Shown here one piece after another: positions 9,276-20,191 of a DNA stretch of 64,000 bases. Source of the stretch: Bryobacterales bacterium F-183 (GTDB lineage Bacteria > Acidobacteriota > Terriglobia > Bryobacterales > Bryobacteraceae); NCBI GenBank assembly GCA_016865505.2, contig AP025252.1:6118013-6182012 (forward strand), in the 5' to 3' direction. Both the position numbers and the translations under genes were made by a program. The notes beneath the pieces were generated by a model. It saw only the letters and a program-made list of their open reading frames with translations, was not told the DNA's origin and did not search any database. Each line of letters begins with the position of its first letter. Positions within the stretch are counted from its first letter, which is position 1.

Positions 9276-10849
9276 GATGCACTTCCTCCTAAGACGTATC
9301 CGGCCGCGATTTTTTGGAAATCCGCCAGTTGTTGCTGTTCCCAGTCCGGCCCGCACTGTAACTCTGCGGCCATCAACTGGGCGACCCGAGGCGCCATGCG
9401 CAACGCGGCCTTTGCGTTCAAGAACAGAGCGCGCGTACGGCGCGCCAAAACATCGTCCAAGGTCCGCGCCATTTCATTGCGGACCGCCCAAACCACTTCC
9501 GCACCGGTGTACGGCAGATCCTCATCGAGCTTGCCCGCCCATTCCGGATTGGCGAGACTGAGCGCCTCAATGGCCGGCGCATCGGCCCCGTACACTTCCA
9601 GATCGGCGAACTTCTCCGCGTTTTGATGATAGCCGTGGACGTTTAGATTCTTCGTCACGCAGGGGCGCTCTTCGAGTTGCGCGATGGTGGCGGCCTTATT
9701 CACGCAATCCTCGGCCATGTGGCGGTATGTCGTCCACTTGCCGCCTGTGATCGTAACCAGGCAAGAATCCTCGATGCGGATGGTGTGGTCGCGAGAAAGC
9801 GCGGCTGTGTTGCCGGCATCGTCGCCAGCCTTCACCAACGGCCGGATGCCGACGAAGACCGACAGGACATCGTCGCGCGTGGGGGCATGATTCAGGTACC
9901 GCGCTGAGGTCTCGAGGATGAAGTCGATTTCCTCTTCAAACGGCAGCGGGTCGAGCGACGCGTTGGGGATCGGGGTGTCGGTGGTGCCGACGACCACGTG
10001 GCCGTGCCACGGGATGGCAAACATCACGCGACCGTCGCTGGTGTGGGGCACCATGATGGCGTGGTCGCTCGACAGAAAGCGGCCGGGGAATACCAGATGG
10101 ATGCCTTGGCTGGGCGCGATGAGCGGCTTGGCCTGCGGGTCCGCCATGCGACGGATGCCATCCGTAAACGCGCCCGTGGCGTTGATGATCACTTCTGCGT
10201 GGATCTGATGTTCGGCGCCGGTCTCGAGGTCCACCGCCACAGCGCCTGACAGTTCCGAACCCTGTTTGAGCAGACGGTCCACGCGCATGTAGTTGACGAG
10301 TACAGCGCCTTGCTCCGATGCAGTTTCCGCAAGGTTGATGAGCAGGCGGGAGTCATCAAACTGGCCGTCGTAATAAACGATGCCGCCGCGGAGACCGTCC
10401 GTCTTGATGGTCGGCAGGCGCTGCAAGGTTTCGTCACGCGACAGGATCGTCGAGGGGCCAAAGCCGTACTTGCCCGCGAGGAGATTGTAGACCTTCAAGC
10501 CGACGCCGTAAAAAGGCGCTTCCCACCATTCGTAGTTGGGTACGACGAATGCAAGGTCATGCACCAGGTGCGGCGCATTCTGGCGCATCAGGCCGCGCTC
10601 TTTGAGCGCTTCCATCACCAGCGAGATGTTGCCCTGTTCGAGATAACGTACGCCACCGTGCGCGAGCTTGGTGCTACGGCTGGAGGTACCTTTGCCGAAG
10701 TCCGCCTGCTCGACGAGGACGACGTCGTAACCGCGCGACGCAGCATCGAGAGCCACGCCAACGCCGGTGGCGCCACCGCCGATGATCAGCATGTCCCACG
10801 GTTTGGAACCCCGGTCCCGAAGCCGGGCGAGCATCTCGTCGCGTTTCAT
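9272..10849 (-). CDS. glpD: Aerobic glycerol-3-phosphate dehydrogenase
   Basis: A 525-residue FAD enzyme oxidising sn-glycerol-3-phosphate to dihydroxyacetone phosphate at the membrane surface. The N-terminal Rossmann motif is IIGGGATGVGVALDAASRG, followed by the GlpD signature TSSRSTKLAHGGVRYLE. Further family segments are IPWHGHVVVGTTDTP, SVFVGIRPLV and TITGGKWTTYRHMAED; a GlpD C-terminal cap domain covers ~400-520. The ATG at 10849 begins MKRDEMLARL, five bases after the glpK stop; a longer form from 10873 would run into glpK. Its stop overlaps the pgi GTG. Together with glpK it is the standard glycerol catabolic route. Confidence 0.95.
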   Translation of the reverse strand: MKRDEMLARLRDRGSKPWDMLIIGGGATGVGVALDAASRGYDVVLVEQADFGKGTSSRSTKLAHGGVRYLEQGNISLVMEALKERGLMRQNAPHLVHDLAFVVPNYEWWEAPFYGVGLKVYNLLAGKYGFGPSTILSRDETLQRLPTIKTDGLRGGIVYYDGQFDDSRLLINLAETASEQGAVLVNYMRVDRLLKQGSELSGAVAVDLETGAEHQIHAEVIINATGAFTDGIRRMADPQAKPLIAPSQGIHLVFPGRFLSSDHAIMVPHTSDGRVMFAIPWHGHVVVGTTDTPIPNASLDPLPFEEEIDFILETSARYLNHAPTRDDVLSVFVGIRPLVKAGDDAGNTAALSRDHTIRIEDSCLVTITGGKWTTYRHMAEDCVNKAATIAQLEERPCVTKNLNVHGYHQNAEKFADLEVYGADAPAIEALSLANPEWAGKLDEDLPYTGAEVVWAVRNEMARTLDDVLARRTRALFLNAKAALRMAPRVAQLMAAELQCGPDWEQQQLADFQKIAAGYVLGGSAS

Positions 10850-10854
10850 GATCG

Positions 10855-12339
<1,485 letters not shown>

Positions 12340-12444
12340 TTCTCAAGTCTAACTTGGCTCAAAAGCACCGGTCCGGTGGTGCAAAGCTTGCAGGCGCCGA
12401 GTAGCGGATTGCGCGAAATGCCTGTAAATCAAGGCGATGCGTGA

Positions 12445-12460
12445 TGGCACGGCATTTGCA
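12445..12460 (+). promoter_or_regulatory. Sigma-54 (-24/-12) promoter of the first YXWGXW gene
   Basis: TGGCACG, four bases, then TTGCA: an exact match to the RpoN consensus TGGCACG-N4-TTGC(A/T). It ends 37 bp before the ATG at 12497, leaving room for AAGGAGG at 12481. The paralogue downstream has the same element at essentially the same distance (36 bp), which makes a chance match unlikely. Expression would need a bacterial enhancer-binding protein; none is encoded in the window. Confidence 0.8.
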
Positions 12461-12496
12461 TTCTTGAGAGGCGTAGGACGAAGGAGGTTCTCAACC

Positions 12497-12823
12497 ATGA
12501 AAAAGATGTTCTTAGCTGGATTGCTACTGGCGAGCTCTGCGGCTTTTGCCGACACGAGTTTCTACTTTGGCGGTAGCTGGGGCAATCGACGGCCGGCGCC
12601 GGTTCGTGTGTACAACGCACCGCCTCCGCCTCCACGGTTCGCGTATGCGCGTCCTCCGATGCCGCGTCCCGGCTATGTGTGGATTGACGGCTACTACGAT
12701 TACGGACCACGCGGGTACTTCTGGCGGCCCGGATACTGGGCGGCGCGCCCGCATCCGAGAGCGATCTGGGTGGCGCCTCGCTACTACCGCGGCGGCTTTG
12801 AAGCCGGGTACTGGCGGCGGTAA
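12497..12823 (+). CDS. Small secreted YXWGXW-type repeat protein (copy 1)
   Basis: A 108-residue exported protein. Signal peptide MKKMFLAGLLLASSAAFA, then a Pro/Arg-rich segment (APVRVYNAPPPPPR) and a C-terminal run of aromatic repeats: GYVWIDGYYDYG, YFWRPGYWAARPHPRAIWVAP and GYWRR. This is the YXWGXW / WXPGXW repeat family of small periplasmic or cell-surface proteins with unknown role. Start chosen at 12497 because AAGGAGG sits at 12481-12487 and the signal peptide begins there. It has a close paralogue 168 bp downstream and a sigma-54 promoter in front. Confidence 0.88.
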   Translation: MKKMFLAGLLLASSAAFADTSFYFGGSWGNRRPAPVRVYNAPPPPPRFAYARPPMPRPGYVWIDGYYDYGPRGYFWRPGYWAARPHPRAIWVAPRYYRGGFEAGYWRR

Positions 12824-12843
12824 CTGTACCACTTAACGGAAAT

Positions 12844-12901
12844 GGCGATTGGCCGAAATCCACCATCGCGGTGGTGGATTCTCAGAGCTTTCCCAATCGC
12901 C
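12844..12901 (+). repeat. Nested inverted repeats between the two YXWGXW genes
   Basis: An outer perfect 9-bp pair (12844-12852 with 12893-12901) encloses an inner perfect 9-bp pair (12857-12865 with 12872-12880, six-base loop). Transcribed, it would fold into a long two-step hairpin starting 20 bp after the first gene. There is no T-tract behind it, so it is not a canonical terminator; it may stabilise the 3' end of the message or give weak termination. Confidence 0.6.
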
Positions 12902-12939
12902 CTTTACGTGAATTCTCGAAAAATCAATGACGTAGGGAT

Positions 12940-12955
12940 TGGCAAAACTTTTGCA
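12940..12955 (+). promoter_or_regulatory. Sigma-54 (-24/-12) promoter of the second YXWGXW gene
   Basis: TGGCAAA, four bases, TTGCA: the invariant TGG(C) and TTGC(A) elements at correct spacing. It ends 36 bp before the ATG at 12991, essentially the same layout as the element at 12445-12460. Confidence 0.78.
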
Positions 12956-12990
12956 CTTTGAAGGTGTGTAAAGAGGAGAAGGAGGACGTT

Positions 12991-13347
12991 ATGAAAAAGC
13001 TGATGCTCACCGGATTATTGCTGGCCGCCAGCGCGCCGATGTTCGCGCAGGGTGGAGGCTTCTACATCGGCGGCAGTTGGGGTCGCGTGGCACCGGCGCC
13101 GGTGCGTGTGTATGCTCCGCCGCCTCCGCCGCCCGCTTACTACGGAGGTTACGGCTACAACGTGTACCGCCGTCCGCCGATGCCCGGCCCAGGGTTTGTT
13201 TGGATTGACGGCTACTACAACTGGGCTCCACGAGGCGGGTATGCGTGGCGTCCCGGATACTGGGCCGCACGCCCCCATCCGAGGGCATACTGGGTGGCTC
13301 CGCGGTACCATCGCGGCGGCTATATTGGCGGCTACTGGCGCCGCTAA
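12991..13347 (+). CDS. Small secreted YXWGXW-type repeat protein (copy 2)
   Basis: A 118-residue paralogue of the preceding gene. Signal peptide MKKLMLTGLLLAASAPMFAQ; mature part GGFYIGGSWGRVAPAPVRVY, a polyproline stretch, a Tyr/Gly-rich insert (YYGGYGYNVY), then GFVWIDGYYNWAPRGG, AWRPGYWAARPHPRAYWVAP and GYWRR. The two proteins are near-identical through the aromatic repeats and differ mainly in the Tyr/Gly insert, consistent with tandem duplication. GGAGG at 12981-12985 sets the start. A strong terminator follows the stop. Function is unknown; export and probable surface location are inferred from the signal peptide and family. Confidence 0.88.
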   Translation: MKKLMLTGLLLAASAPMFAQGGGFYIGGSWGRVAPAPVRVYAPPPPPPAYYGGYGYNVYRRPPMPGPGFVWIDGYYNWAPRGGYAWRPGYWAARPHPRAYWVAPRYHRGGYIGGYWRR

Positions 13348-13380
13348 ATTTCAGCCTGTGTAATTTCTGTGGGAAACCTG

Positions 13381-13424
13381 CGCCGCGGACGGTGGGAAAC
13401 ACCGTTTGCGGCGCTCGTCTTTTG
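13381..13424 (+). terminator. Rho-independent terminator after the second YXWGXW gene
   Basis: A 13-bp stem (13381-13393 with 13401-13413, two G-T pairs) with a 7-base loop, followed by the T-rich tail CTCGTCTTTTG. It lies 33 bp after the stop. Confidence 0.88.
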
Positions 13425-13450
13425 TGTGCTTGACTGCGCTAGAGTAGATT
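13422..13450 (+). promoter_or_regulatory. Possible sigma-70 promoter of the transketolase operon
   Basis: TTGTGT (13422-13427), a 17-base spacer and TAGATT (13445-13450). The predicted transcript would begin only a few bases before the ATG at 13459, and no ribosome site is visible there, so the message may be nearly leaderless. Moderate match only. Confidence 0.4.
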
Positions 13451-13458
13451 AGAACAGC

Positions 13459-14280
13459 ATGCAAAAAACTTCCAACGTTGCTGAATTAGAAGCAATTTGC
13501 AAGAGCGTGCGGAGATCGATCATTGAGATGATCTACCACGCTAAATCGGGCCACCCGGGTGGTTCCCTCTCCGCAGTGGAAACTTTGGTGACGTTGTACT
13601 TCGACGTCATGAATCACAAGCCCGAACAGCCCGATTGGAAGGACCGTGACCGGTTCATTCTTTCCAAAGGGCATGCCTGTCCGGTGCTGTACGCCGTGAT
13701 GGCCGAATGCGGGTATACGCCGAAAGATAAGCTCAATACCCTCCGCGAACTGGGGTCCATCTATCAGGGACACCCCGATATGCGGTTCATCCCTTCTTTG
13801 GAAGCTTCAACAGGTTCTCTGGGTCTCGGCCTTTCGCTCGCCATTGGCATGGGTCTGGCGGCAAAGCTCGACAAGAGTCCCGCACGCACGTACGTGGTGT
13901 TGGGCGACGGCGAAATTCAGGAAGGGCAGATCTGGGAAGCCGCGATGTTCGGCTCCTACCACCATGTGGATAACGTCTGCTGCATCGTCGACTACAACAA
14001 GATTCAGTTGGACGGCTGGGTAAAGGACATCATGGGTCTGGAGCCGCTGGCCGACAAGTGGAAGTCGTTCGGGTGGCACGTAATTCAGCCGGACGGCCAC
14101 AGCGTCTCCGGTATGCAGGCCGCCTTTGCGGAAGCCGCCGCCACCAAGAACAAGCCGACCGTCATCATTGCCGAAACCATCAAGGGTAAGGGTGTTTCCT
14201 TCATGGAAAACAATCCCAAGTACCACGGCGTCGCGCCGAACGCGGACGAATACAAGAAGGCACTGGAGGAGTTGCAGTAA
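13459..14280 (+). CDS. Transketolase, N-terminal (thiamine-diphosphate-binding) subunit
   Basis: A 273-residue half-transketolase for the non-oxidative pentose phosphate pathway. It contains KSGHPGGSLSAVETLVTLYF, the KGHACPVLYA segment and the thiamine-diphosphate/Mg motif GDGEIQEGQIWEAAMFG, ending with TIKGKGVSFMENNPKYHG. The length matches the separate N-terminal subunits found in archaea and many bacteria. Its stop overlaps the start of the C-terminal subunit (TAATG), which should give equimolar synthesis of the two chains. No upstream ribosome site is evident. Confidence 0.93.
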   Translation: MQKTSNVAELEAICKSVRRSIIEMIYHAKSGHPGGSLSAVETLVTLYFDVMNHKPEQPDWKDRDRFILSKGHACPVLYAVMAECGYTPKDKLNTLRELGSIYQGHPDMRFIPSLEASTGSLGLGLSLAIGMGLAAKLDKSPARTYVVLGDGEIQEGQIWEAAMFGSYHHVDNVCCIVDYNKIQLDGWVKDIMGLEPLADKWKSFGWHVIQPDGHSVSGMQAAFAEAAATKNKPTVIIAETIKGKGVSFMENNPKYHGVAPNADEYKKALEELQ

Positions 14281-15245
14281 TGGCGACGGCGAAGCACGAA
14301 TTGAAATTGGGCCGCGCGACGCGCGAAGCCTTCGGCGAAGCTCTGGTGGAGTTGGGCCGCGAAAATCCGAACGTCGTGGTGTGCGACGCGGATCTTTCGA
14401 AATCGACTTATACGCACCTGTTTGCCAAGGAATTCAAAGATCGCTTCTTTGAGTGCGGCATTGCAGAAGCCAACATGGTAGCGATTGGCGCGGGTTTGGC
14501 GCACGCAGGCAAAGTCCCGTTTGTGTCGAGCTTTTCGGCGTTCCTGCTCAACAAGGGCTTTGAGCAACTGCGCGTCACCGCGGCGTACGGGCGTACGAAT
14601 CTGAAGGCCGTCGGTACCCATAGCGGCATCTCGATCGGCGAAGACGGTCCGTCACAGATGTCGATTGAAGACATCAGCCTCGCGACGTCGCTGGCCGGCT
14701 TTACCGTAATCGCACCATGCGACGAGATCGCGATGAAGGAACTGGTGAAGCAGGCGGCGCATACCTGGGGTCCGTTCTTTATCCGCGCGGGCCGCGCCAA
14801 GTGCCCGCTGGTGTACAGCCCGGACCAGAAGTTCGAGATCGGCAAGGCCATCGAAGTGGTCGCCGGTACGGACGTCACGGTGATCGCCAACGGTCTGCTG
14901 GTGGCAGAAGCTGTCAAGGCTTCGGATACCCTAGCCGACGAAGGCATCAGCGTCCGCGTGGTGGATATGCACACGGTGAAGCCGATCGATCGCGACGCCA
15001 TCGCCAAGGCAGCTGCCGAAACGGGCGCCATCGTGGTAGCGGAAGAGCACCTGGTGGATGCCGGTCTGGGAGTTCGTGTCGCGCAGGTGGTGGCAGAGAC
15101 CAACCCATGCGTGATGGAGTTCCTGGGCATCAACGACACGTACGCAGAATCCGGTACGCCAGACGACGTTCTGGACAAGTACGGCATGCGCGCCAAGAAC
15201 GTGGTCGAAAAGATCAAGGCTGTGCTCGCTCGCAAAAAGAAGTAG
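14280..15245 (+). CDS. Transketolase, C-terminal (pyrimidine-binding) subunit
   Basis: A 321-residue partner of the preceding subunit. The Pyr domain is at residues ~10-170 (FFECGIAEANMVAIGAGLAH with the cofactor-activating glutamate, then SFSAFLLNKGFEQLR), the C-terminal transketolase domain at ~190-310. It starts in TAATG overlap with the first subunit. A gene for a degenerate histidine kinase begins 17 bp after the stop, so the operon may continue into regulatory genes. Confidence 0.93.
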   Translation: MATAKHELKLGRATREAFGEALVELGRENPNVVVCDADLSKSTYTHLFAKEFKDRFFECGIAEANMVAIGAGLAHAGKVPFVSSFSAFLLNKGFEQLRVTAAYGRTNLKAVGTHSGISIGEDGPSQMSIEDISLATSLAGFTVIAPCDEIAMKELVKQAAHTWGPFFIRAGRAKCPLVYSPDQKFEIGKAIEVVAGTDVTVIANGLLVAEAVKASDTLADEGISVRVVDMHTVKPIDRDAIAKAAAETGAIVVAEEHLVDAGLGVRVAQVVAETNPCVMEFLGINDTYAESGTPDDVLDKYGMRAKNVVEKIKAVLARKKK

Positions 15246-15262
15246 CGTTTCAGGAATCGGCC

Positions 15263-15997
15263 ATGCGCTCAGGTCCAGCAGCAGCGACGCGCCGGAGTAC
15301 GGCATCGTCTGGTTCGCGGCAAACATCCAGCCTAGGCGGGCAGGAGACGCGAAATCAGACGGTGATCGCACGTCTGGCAGAGTTGGTGTCGCAACGGGAC
15401 TGGGCAATGGTCGAGGCCGGACGATCGTTGCATGACGATCTGGGGCAGATCCTGACCGCCACCGGAATTCAGTTCGATTTGATGGCGCAGGAAGTATCCG
15501 GCGCGCACCCGGATGTCGCGGAGAAGTTGCATCAGTTGCAGGCATTGTTAGAGGAATGCCAGGTCCGCACGCGGGTGATCAGCAGACAGATGCAGCGGTC
15601 CACAGTAGACCGCTTGGGGTTAAAGTCGGCGCTCGAGAGGACCCGGGACCGTTGGGAACCGGGCTTTGCAGGCTTTATCTCGTTGGAGTGCGATGCGCGG
15701 GTCCGGCCACCGGCTTCGGTGGCACGGGCAATCGCGTCGTTAGTGGAACACGCGTTGGAGTTGGCCTGTAATCGCAGCGCCTGCACATGCGCCGAGATCG
15801 GCGTGGTGGAAGGTAGTGCAGGGCGATACCACGCGAAAGTCCGGCTGGATGGAGTGACAGATCCTTTCCAGAATATTGATGAAGAAGTGCGCTGGCATGT
15901 GGTGAGAGGATCCTGCCAGATCGCCGGCGGCGAGGCCCACATAGAGGTCTCGACCGTAGACAATAACACGACCAATTTGATAGCCCAGTTCGGCTAG
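15263..15997 (+). CDS. Degenerate NarX/HPK7-type histidine kinase
   Basis: A 244-residue protein with no membrane or sensory domain. After a ~40-residue Ser/Arg-rich leader it has the HisKA_3-type H-box SLHDDLGQILTATG (phospho-acceptor histidine) and a helical dimerisation hairpin. The C-terminal ATPase fold is recognisable from the order of elements, but the N-box asparagine is replaced (SLVEHALELACNRSA) and no DxGxG motif is seen (RLDGVTDPFQN). It may bind ATP poorly or act as a phosphotransfer or scaffold protein. Start at the ATG at 15263. The cognate regulator starts 15 bp downstream. Confidence 0.7.
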   Translation: MRSGPAAATRRSTASSGSRQTSSLGGQETRNQTVIARLAELVSQRDWAMVEAGRSLHDDLGQILTATGIQFDLMAQEVSGAHPDVAEKLHQLQALLEECQVRTRVISRQMQRSTVDRLGLKSALERTRDRWEPGFAGFISLECDARVRPPASVARAIASLVEHALELACNRSACTCAEIGVVEGSAGRYHAKVRLDGVTDPFQNIDEEVRWHVVRGSCQIAGGEAHIEVSTVDNNTTNLIAQFG

Positions 15998-16012
15998 GGG
16001 ACCTAATGAATT

Positions 16013-16741
16013 ATGCCCTTCGATATCCTGCTCGTTGACGATCACAAGATCATGCGCGATGGCGTCAAAGCCATCCTCAAACTGCATGCCGACTTCAACG
16101 TCGCGGGGGAAGCGGAAAACGGCCACGACGCGATTCAGTACGTGAAGCGCTACCCGGTAGACGTGGTGCTGATGGACATCGGCTTGCCCGGTTTGAGCGG
16201 CATCGAGACCACATCGGAACTGCTCCGGCAATCCGGCGACACCCGCATCATCATCCTGTCGATGTACGAGGATGAGGATTCGGTGGTTGCAGCCATGCGC
16301 GCCGGCGCTCGCGGCTTTGTGCTCAAACAGGCGTCCGAGGTGGACCTCGTGGATGCGCTACGTACTGTGGCCCGTGGTGGCACGTACCTGAGCCCTGAAG
16401 TTTCCGACAAGCTGCTGCGGCGGCTGCAGAACGGCAACATGGAGACGCGGTCGTCGGGTCCTGCCGTGGAAGGTTTGTCGCCTCGTGAATTGCAGGTTAT
16501 GCGTATGGTGGCGGAAGGCAAGACAAGCAAAGAGATCGCCGTGATGCTCGACCTTGGCTTGCAGACCGTGCGTAGCTACCGCAAGACCATGATGAAGAAG
16601 CTGGGAGTGAGCAACGTCGCCGGCTTGACGCAAATAGCTCTGGCGGCTGGCGTGACGCATCTAAATGGTAGTCAGGCGCCGGCTCCACATCACGCGGCGT
16701 CGGCAAACTCGTTGTTGCGGGCAAAGTCCCACCACGCGTAA
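16013..16741 (+). CDS. NarL/FixJ-family response regulator
   Basis: A 242-residue two-domain regulator. Receiver: acidic pocket LVDDHKIMRDG, phospho-acceptor aspartate in VVLMDIGLPGLSG, switch residues IIILSMYED, lysine in GFVLKQASEVDL. The LuxR-type helix-turn-helix at ~residues 150-215 reads LSPRELQVMRMVAEGKTSKE and then LGLQTVRSYRKTMMKKLGV. A ~25-residue Ala/His-rich tail follows. It is paired with the upstream kinase-like gene. Possible targets include the transketolase genes and the adjacent oxidase gene, but no binding site was identified. Confidence 0.92.
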   Translation: MPFDILLVDDHKIMRDGVKAILKLHADFNVAGEAENGHDAIQYVKRYPVDVVLMDIGLPGLSGIETTSELLRQSGDTRIIILSMYEDEDSVVAAMRAGARGFVLKQASEVDLVDALRTVARGGTYLSPEVSDKLLRRLQNGNMETRSSGPAVEGLSPRELQVMRMVAEGKTSKEIAVMLDLGLQTVRSYRKTMMKKLGVSNVAGLTQIALAAGVTHLNGSQAPAPHHAASANSLLRAKSHHA

Positions 16742-16756
16742 AAGACCGTTGCAGCA

Positions 16757-17323
16757 GTGGCAGATACGACCAGACGATTTTCGGCATCGATGTATTGGGT
16801 TGGGCACATTGCCACCCTGGTGTCGATCTTTGCGATCTTCGCAGCGCTGATCATTGCGTATCTGGTACGGTCCACGAATCCGGATCAGTGGCGGCCAATT
16901 GCGTTGCCGGGTCAGTTGTGGTTCAGCACCGCGTTGCTGGCGGCCTGTAGCCTCGCGATCGAAATGGCTCGCCGCGCGCTGCGGTTGTACAGCGTGCATG
17001 CTTATTCGGTGTGGCTGGTGCGTACGGCGTGGCTGGCGGGGTTCTTTCTGGTATCGCAGGTGCTGTGCTGGCGCATCATGGCGGCAAGCATCCCGGCGGG
17101 AGACCAGAACGGCGGGTTGTTCTATATTTTAACGGGTTCGCATGCCGTCCATATTTTGGGCGGCATCGCTGTGTTGGGATATCTGCTGTACCGTCTGGCG
17201 AGGCCCTGGGCGATCGATGTAGAAGTACGGCGTGAAGCGATTACGTTCATGCTCGCCACGTACTGGCACTTCATGCTGCTGATCTGGCTGGCGATCTACG
17301 GAGTGTTCGCGCTGCGTTCGTGA
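16757..17323 (+). CDS. Cytochrome c oxidase subunit III-like membrane protein
   Basis: A 188-residue protein with about five transmembrane helices, typical of the short CoxC/CyoC-type subunit III. Helix 4 has the family GSHAVHILGG motif and the last helix YWHFMLLIWLAIYG. Subunit III binds subunit I of the haem-copper oxidase and stabilises it; it has no cofactor. No subunit I or II gene is nearby, so this copy is an orphan, placed 15 bp after the response regulator. GTG start at 16757. A terminator hairpin follows. Confidence 0.85.
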   Translation: MADTTRRFSASMYWVGHIATLVSIFAIFAALIIAYLVRSTNPDQWRPIALPGQLWFSTALLAACSLAIEMARRALRLYSVHAYSVWLVRTAWLAGFFLVSQVLCWRIMAASIPAGDQNGGLFYILTGSHAVHILGGIAVLGYLLYRLARPWAIDVEVRREAITFMLATYWHFMLLIWLAIYGVFALRS

Positions 17324-17334
17324 ACCGGAACAAT

Positions 17335-18738
<1,404 letters not shown>

Positions 18739-20145
18739 CTAGTGCGCGGCTAACCACGCGGCGGTCTCGCTCAAAGCGGCGCCCGCTTGCTCTAACTGTT
18801 TCTGTACCTGGGGAAGCGCGGTTCCGCCAGCGGAGTTACGACGGTTCACGACGTTGTCGAGATCCATGTCGGCGTAGACGTCGTTCTCAAATGAGGCGTG
18901 GAAGCCGCGTAGTTCTTCAAGAGTGAGTTGGTCGAGTTCCTTGCCGTTCTTCAGGCAGTACGCCACCAGCTTACCGGTTACCTCATGCGCCTCACGAAAC
19001 GGTACGCTGCGCTTGGCCAGATAGTCCGCGACGTCGGTGGCGTTGAGGAACCCTGCGGAAGCGGCCTTGCGCGTAACGTCCGGCTTGACCACCATGCCCT
19101 TCACCATGCCGGTGAGGTGGAAGACCGACTTCTGCACGGTGTCGACCGAATCGAACAAGCCTTCTTTGTCTTCCTGAAAGTCCTTGTTGTACGTCAGCGG
19201 GACGCCCTTCAGGACCGTCAACATCGCGAACAAAGCGCCGTACACACGACCGGTCTTGCCACGTACCAACTCCGCCAAGTCGGCATTCTTCTTCTGCGGC
19301 ATCATGCTGCTGCCGGTGCAGTACTTGTCGGAAAGCCCAACAAAACCGAACTCATTGGACATCCACAAAATCACTTCTTCGCAGAAGCGCGACAGATGCC
19401 CGGCGATGAGCGCATTGCAGAACAGCGTTTCGATCACAAAGTCGCGATCGCTCACTGCGTCCATGCTGTTGGGATAAATGCCGCTAAAGCCTAGCTCCTG
19501 CGCGGTCGCTTCACGATCGATGGGAAACGTGGTCCCAGCGATAGCGCCTGCGCCCAACGGACTCAGGTTCGCGCGCTTGTAGCAATCCATCAGGCGGCCG
19601 ATGTCGCGCTGCAGCATCCACACGTACACCAGCAGATGATGGCCGAACAGCACAGGCTGCGCACGCTGCAGATGCGTGTACCCCGGCATGATGACGTTGG
19701 CGTACTCAGCCGCTTTTTCGCGCAACGCAGTTTGCAAACCGTGCAACAAGGCGATGGTTTCTTTGCAAGCCTCGTCGCGCACGAACAGGTGCATATCGGT
19801 CGCCACCTGATCGTTACGGCTGCGCGCCGTATGCAGCTTTCCTGCGGCCGAGGCGCCGATGCGCTCATGCAAGATGCGCTCGACATTCATGTGGATGTCT
19901 TCGTCGGTGAGCGCAAACTCGATCGATCCATCTTCGACATCCTTCAAAATGCCTTCGAGACCTGCGCGAATGGCGTCGGCATCGGCCTGCGGAATGATGC
20001 CCTGCTTGGCGAGCATCGCTGCGTGGGCCATGCTGCCGCGGATGTCCTGGCGCGCCAGGCGGTTATCAAAGGCGATGGAGTTCCAGAAGTTGTCGAGGGA
20101 TTCGTCGGCCGTCTCGCTGAAGCGGCCGCCCCAAAGTTTTTTCAT
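18739..20145 (-). CDS. argH: Argininosuccinate lyase
   Basis: A 468-residue fumarase/aspartase-superfamily enzyme cleaving argininosuccinate to arginine and fumarate. The start is the ATG at 20145 (MKKLWGGRFSETADE), the usual N-terminus; an in-frame extension to 20436 would run through the divergent carbamoyltransferase gene and is not protein-like. The superfamily signature is GSSMMPQKKNADLAELVRGK, and the catalytic histidine region is GYTHLQRAQPVLFGHH. First gene of argH-argG; 46 bp separate it from the divergent gene at 20192. Confidence 0.96.
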   Translation of the reverse strand: MKKLWGGRFSETADESLDNFWNSIAFDNRLARQDIRGSMAHAAMLAKQGIIPQADADAIRAGLEGILKDVEDGSIEFALTDEDIHMNVERILHERIGASAAGKLHTARSRNDQVATDMHLFVRDEACKETIALLHGLQTALREKAAEYANVIMPGYTHLQRAQPVLFGHHLLVYVWMLQRDIGRLMDCYKRANLSPLGAGAIAGTTFPIDREATAQELGFSGIYPNSMDAVSDRDFVIETLFCNALIAGHLSRFCEEVILWMSNEFGFVGLSDKYCTGSSMMPQKKNADLAELVRGKTGRVYGALFAMLTVLKGVPLTYNKDFQEDKEGLFDSVDTVQKSVFHLTGMVKGMVVKPDVTRKAASAGFLNATDVADYLAKRSVPFREAHEVTGKLVAYCLKNGKELDQLTLEELRGFHASFENDVYADMDLDNVVNRRNSAGGTALPQVQKQLEQAGAALSETAAWLAAH

Positions 20146-20191
20146 CGTAAAAGTGAGGGAATCCTCAGGGTATCTTATCCTGAAAGTTCGT

